From Bacteroidia bacterium (GTDB taxonomy: Bacteria; Bacteroidota; Bacteroidia; Bacteroidales; GWA2-32-17), in the NCBI GenBank assembly GCA_016218155.1, contig JACREQ010000038.1, positions 62,001 through 126,000 on the forward strand: a stretch of DNA of 64,000 nt. The letters are read 5' to 3'. Under the pieces are notes generated by a model. It searched no databases. It was given only the letters and a program-made list of their open reading frames with translations, and had not been told where the DNA came from. Within the stretch, counting starts at the first letter, position 1; each line of letters opens with the position of its first letter. This document shows, piece by piece, positions 63,904-64,000 of this stretch. The position numbers and the translations under genes are program-made.

Positions 63904-64000
63904 ATGGAAAGCAAAGAATCCAGAAGATTTGTTATTCTTCCTGTGGACGTAACCAAAGCAGGGCAGATTATTTCTCTTGACAGGGAATTGCCAGCACATT
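63904..64000 (+). CDS. Partial gene running off the window
   Basis: The frame opens at ATG 63904 (MESKESRRFVILPVDVTKAG), 4 bp after the previous stop, and continues past the window end. At least 32 codons are seen. Too short to assign a family. Confidence 0.5.
   Translation, partial: MESKESRRFVILPVDVTKAGQIISLDRELPAH

Larger units (their letters stand above)
44730..64000. mobile_element. Probable integrative element / accessory island (right end not seen)
   Basis: The left boundary is inferred from the tRNA-Gln 3' end at 44729 followed by an inverted repeat and a tyrosine recombinase reading inward. The region holds defence, single-gene and virus-like modules unlike the chromosome to the left. 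No second copy of the tRNA 3' end was found, so the right attachment site is outside the window or the region is a composite. Treat extent as uncertain. Confidence 0.35.

Noticed and set aside
44577-64000. CRISPR array or Cas genes in the accessory region
   Set aside because: No regularly spaced direct repeats of 24-40 bp and no Cas-like protein.

Overview
The window looks like a low-GC (roughly one-third G+C) Bacteroidota chromosome segment, probably a free-living or sediment-type member of Bacteroidia. The lineage call rests on type IX secretion and gliding-motility proteins (PorP/SprF, PD40, SprB repeats with a gliding C-terminal domain), a TonB receptor with an N-terminal carboxypeptidase-regulatory-like domain, an RprX/RprY-like pair, an IPExxxVDY-like protein, a DUF2723 protein, a Bacteroidetes-type tyrosine recombinase, and repeated TAnnTTTG promoter -7 boxes. 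I recognise families from memory and from motifs; no search was run.

Layout. 1-5060: surface polysaccharide locus (partial flippase, two Wzz-like chain-length proteins, O-antigen ligase-like polymerase, methyltransferase). 5073-21735: a TPR-SpoIIE phosphatase, a T9SS trio (SprB-like adhesin, PorP/SprF, PD40 protein), a phosphate transporter, tRNA-Ala, a three-gene phosphorelay (two multi-PAS histidine kinases and a single-domain receiver) and a second TPR-SpoIIE phosphatase. 21930-33698: housekeeping genes (metG, an EF-hand-like membrane protein, S66 carboxypeptidase, YraN, Dtd, a MazG-like gene with an apparent frameshift, lipoate ligase, RprXY-like two-component system, thioesterase). 33731-36199: a four-gene, translationally coupled peptide-maturation cassette (HPr-kinase-like, sulfotransferase, PqqD, lasso B2 protease) with no lasso cyclase or precursor in view. 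36381-44407: PCMD/T9SS cargo, TonB receptor, PCMD lipoprotein, polysaccharide deacetylase and DUF2723 membrane protein.

At 44577-44729 two tRNA-Gln genes are followed by a perfect 14-bp inverted repeat and a tyrosine recombinase, the likely left end of an integrative element. The region to the right is accessory. It holds a small HTH protein, an FN3/membrane pair, a tRNA-like relic, and a minus-strand defence island of an MmeI-type restriction-modification enzyme next to a probable ABC-three-component (ABC-3C) system, followed by an ImmA/IrrE-like protease and several unknown single genes. From 59456 the strand and base composition change: a GC-richer plus-strand cassette of overlapping small membrane, LEA-like, transglutaminase-like and structural-looking proteins runs off the window and resembles a virus-derived module.

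Most interesting: (1) the ABC-3C system, whose effector appears split into a two-helix membrane protein and a C-terminal-domain adaptor carrying matching Q-AG-QYQ-NN peptide motifs; (2) the kinase-sulfotransferase-PqqD-B2 cassette lacking a cyclase; (3) the GC-rich virus-like cassette; (4) the tRNA-like element with an enlarged anticodon region.
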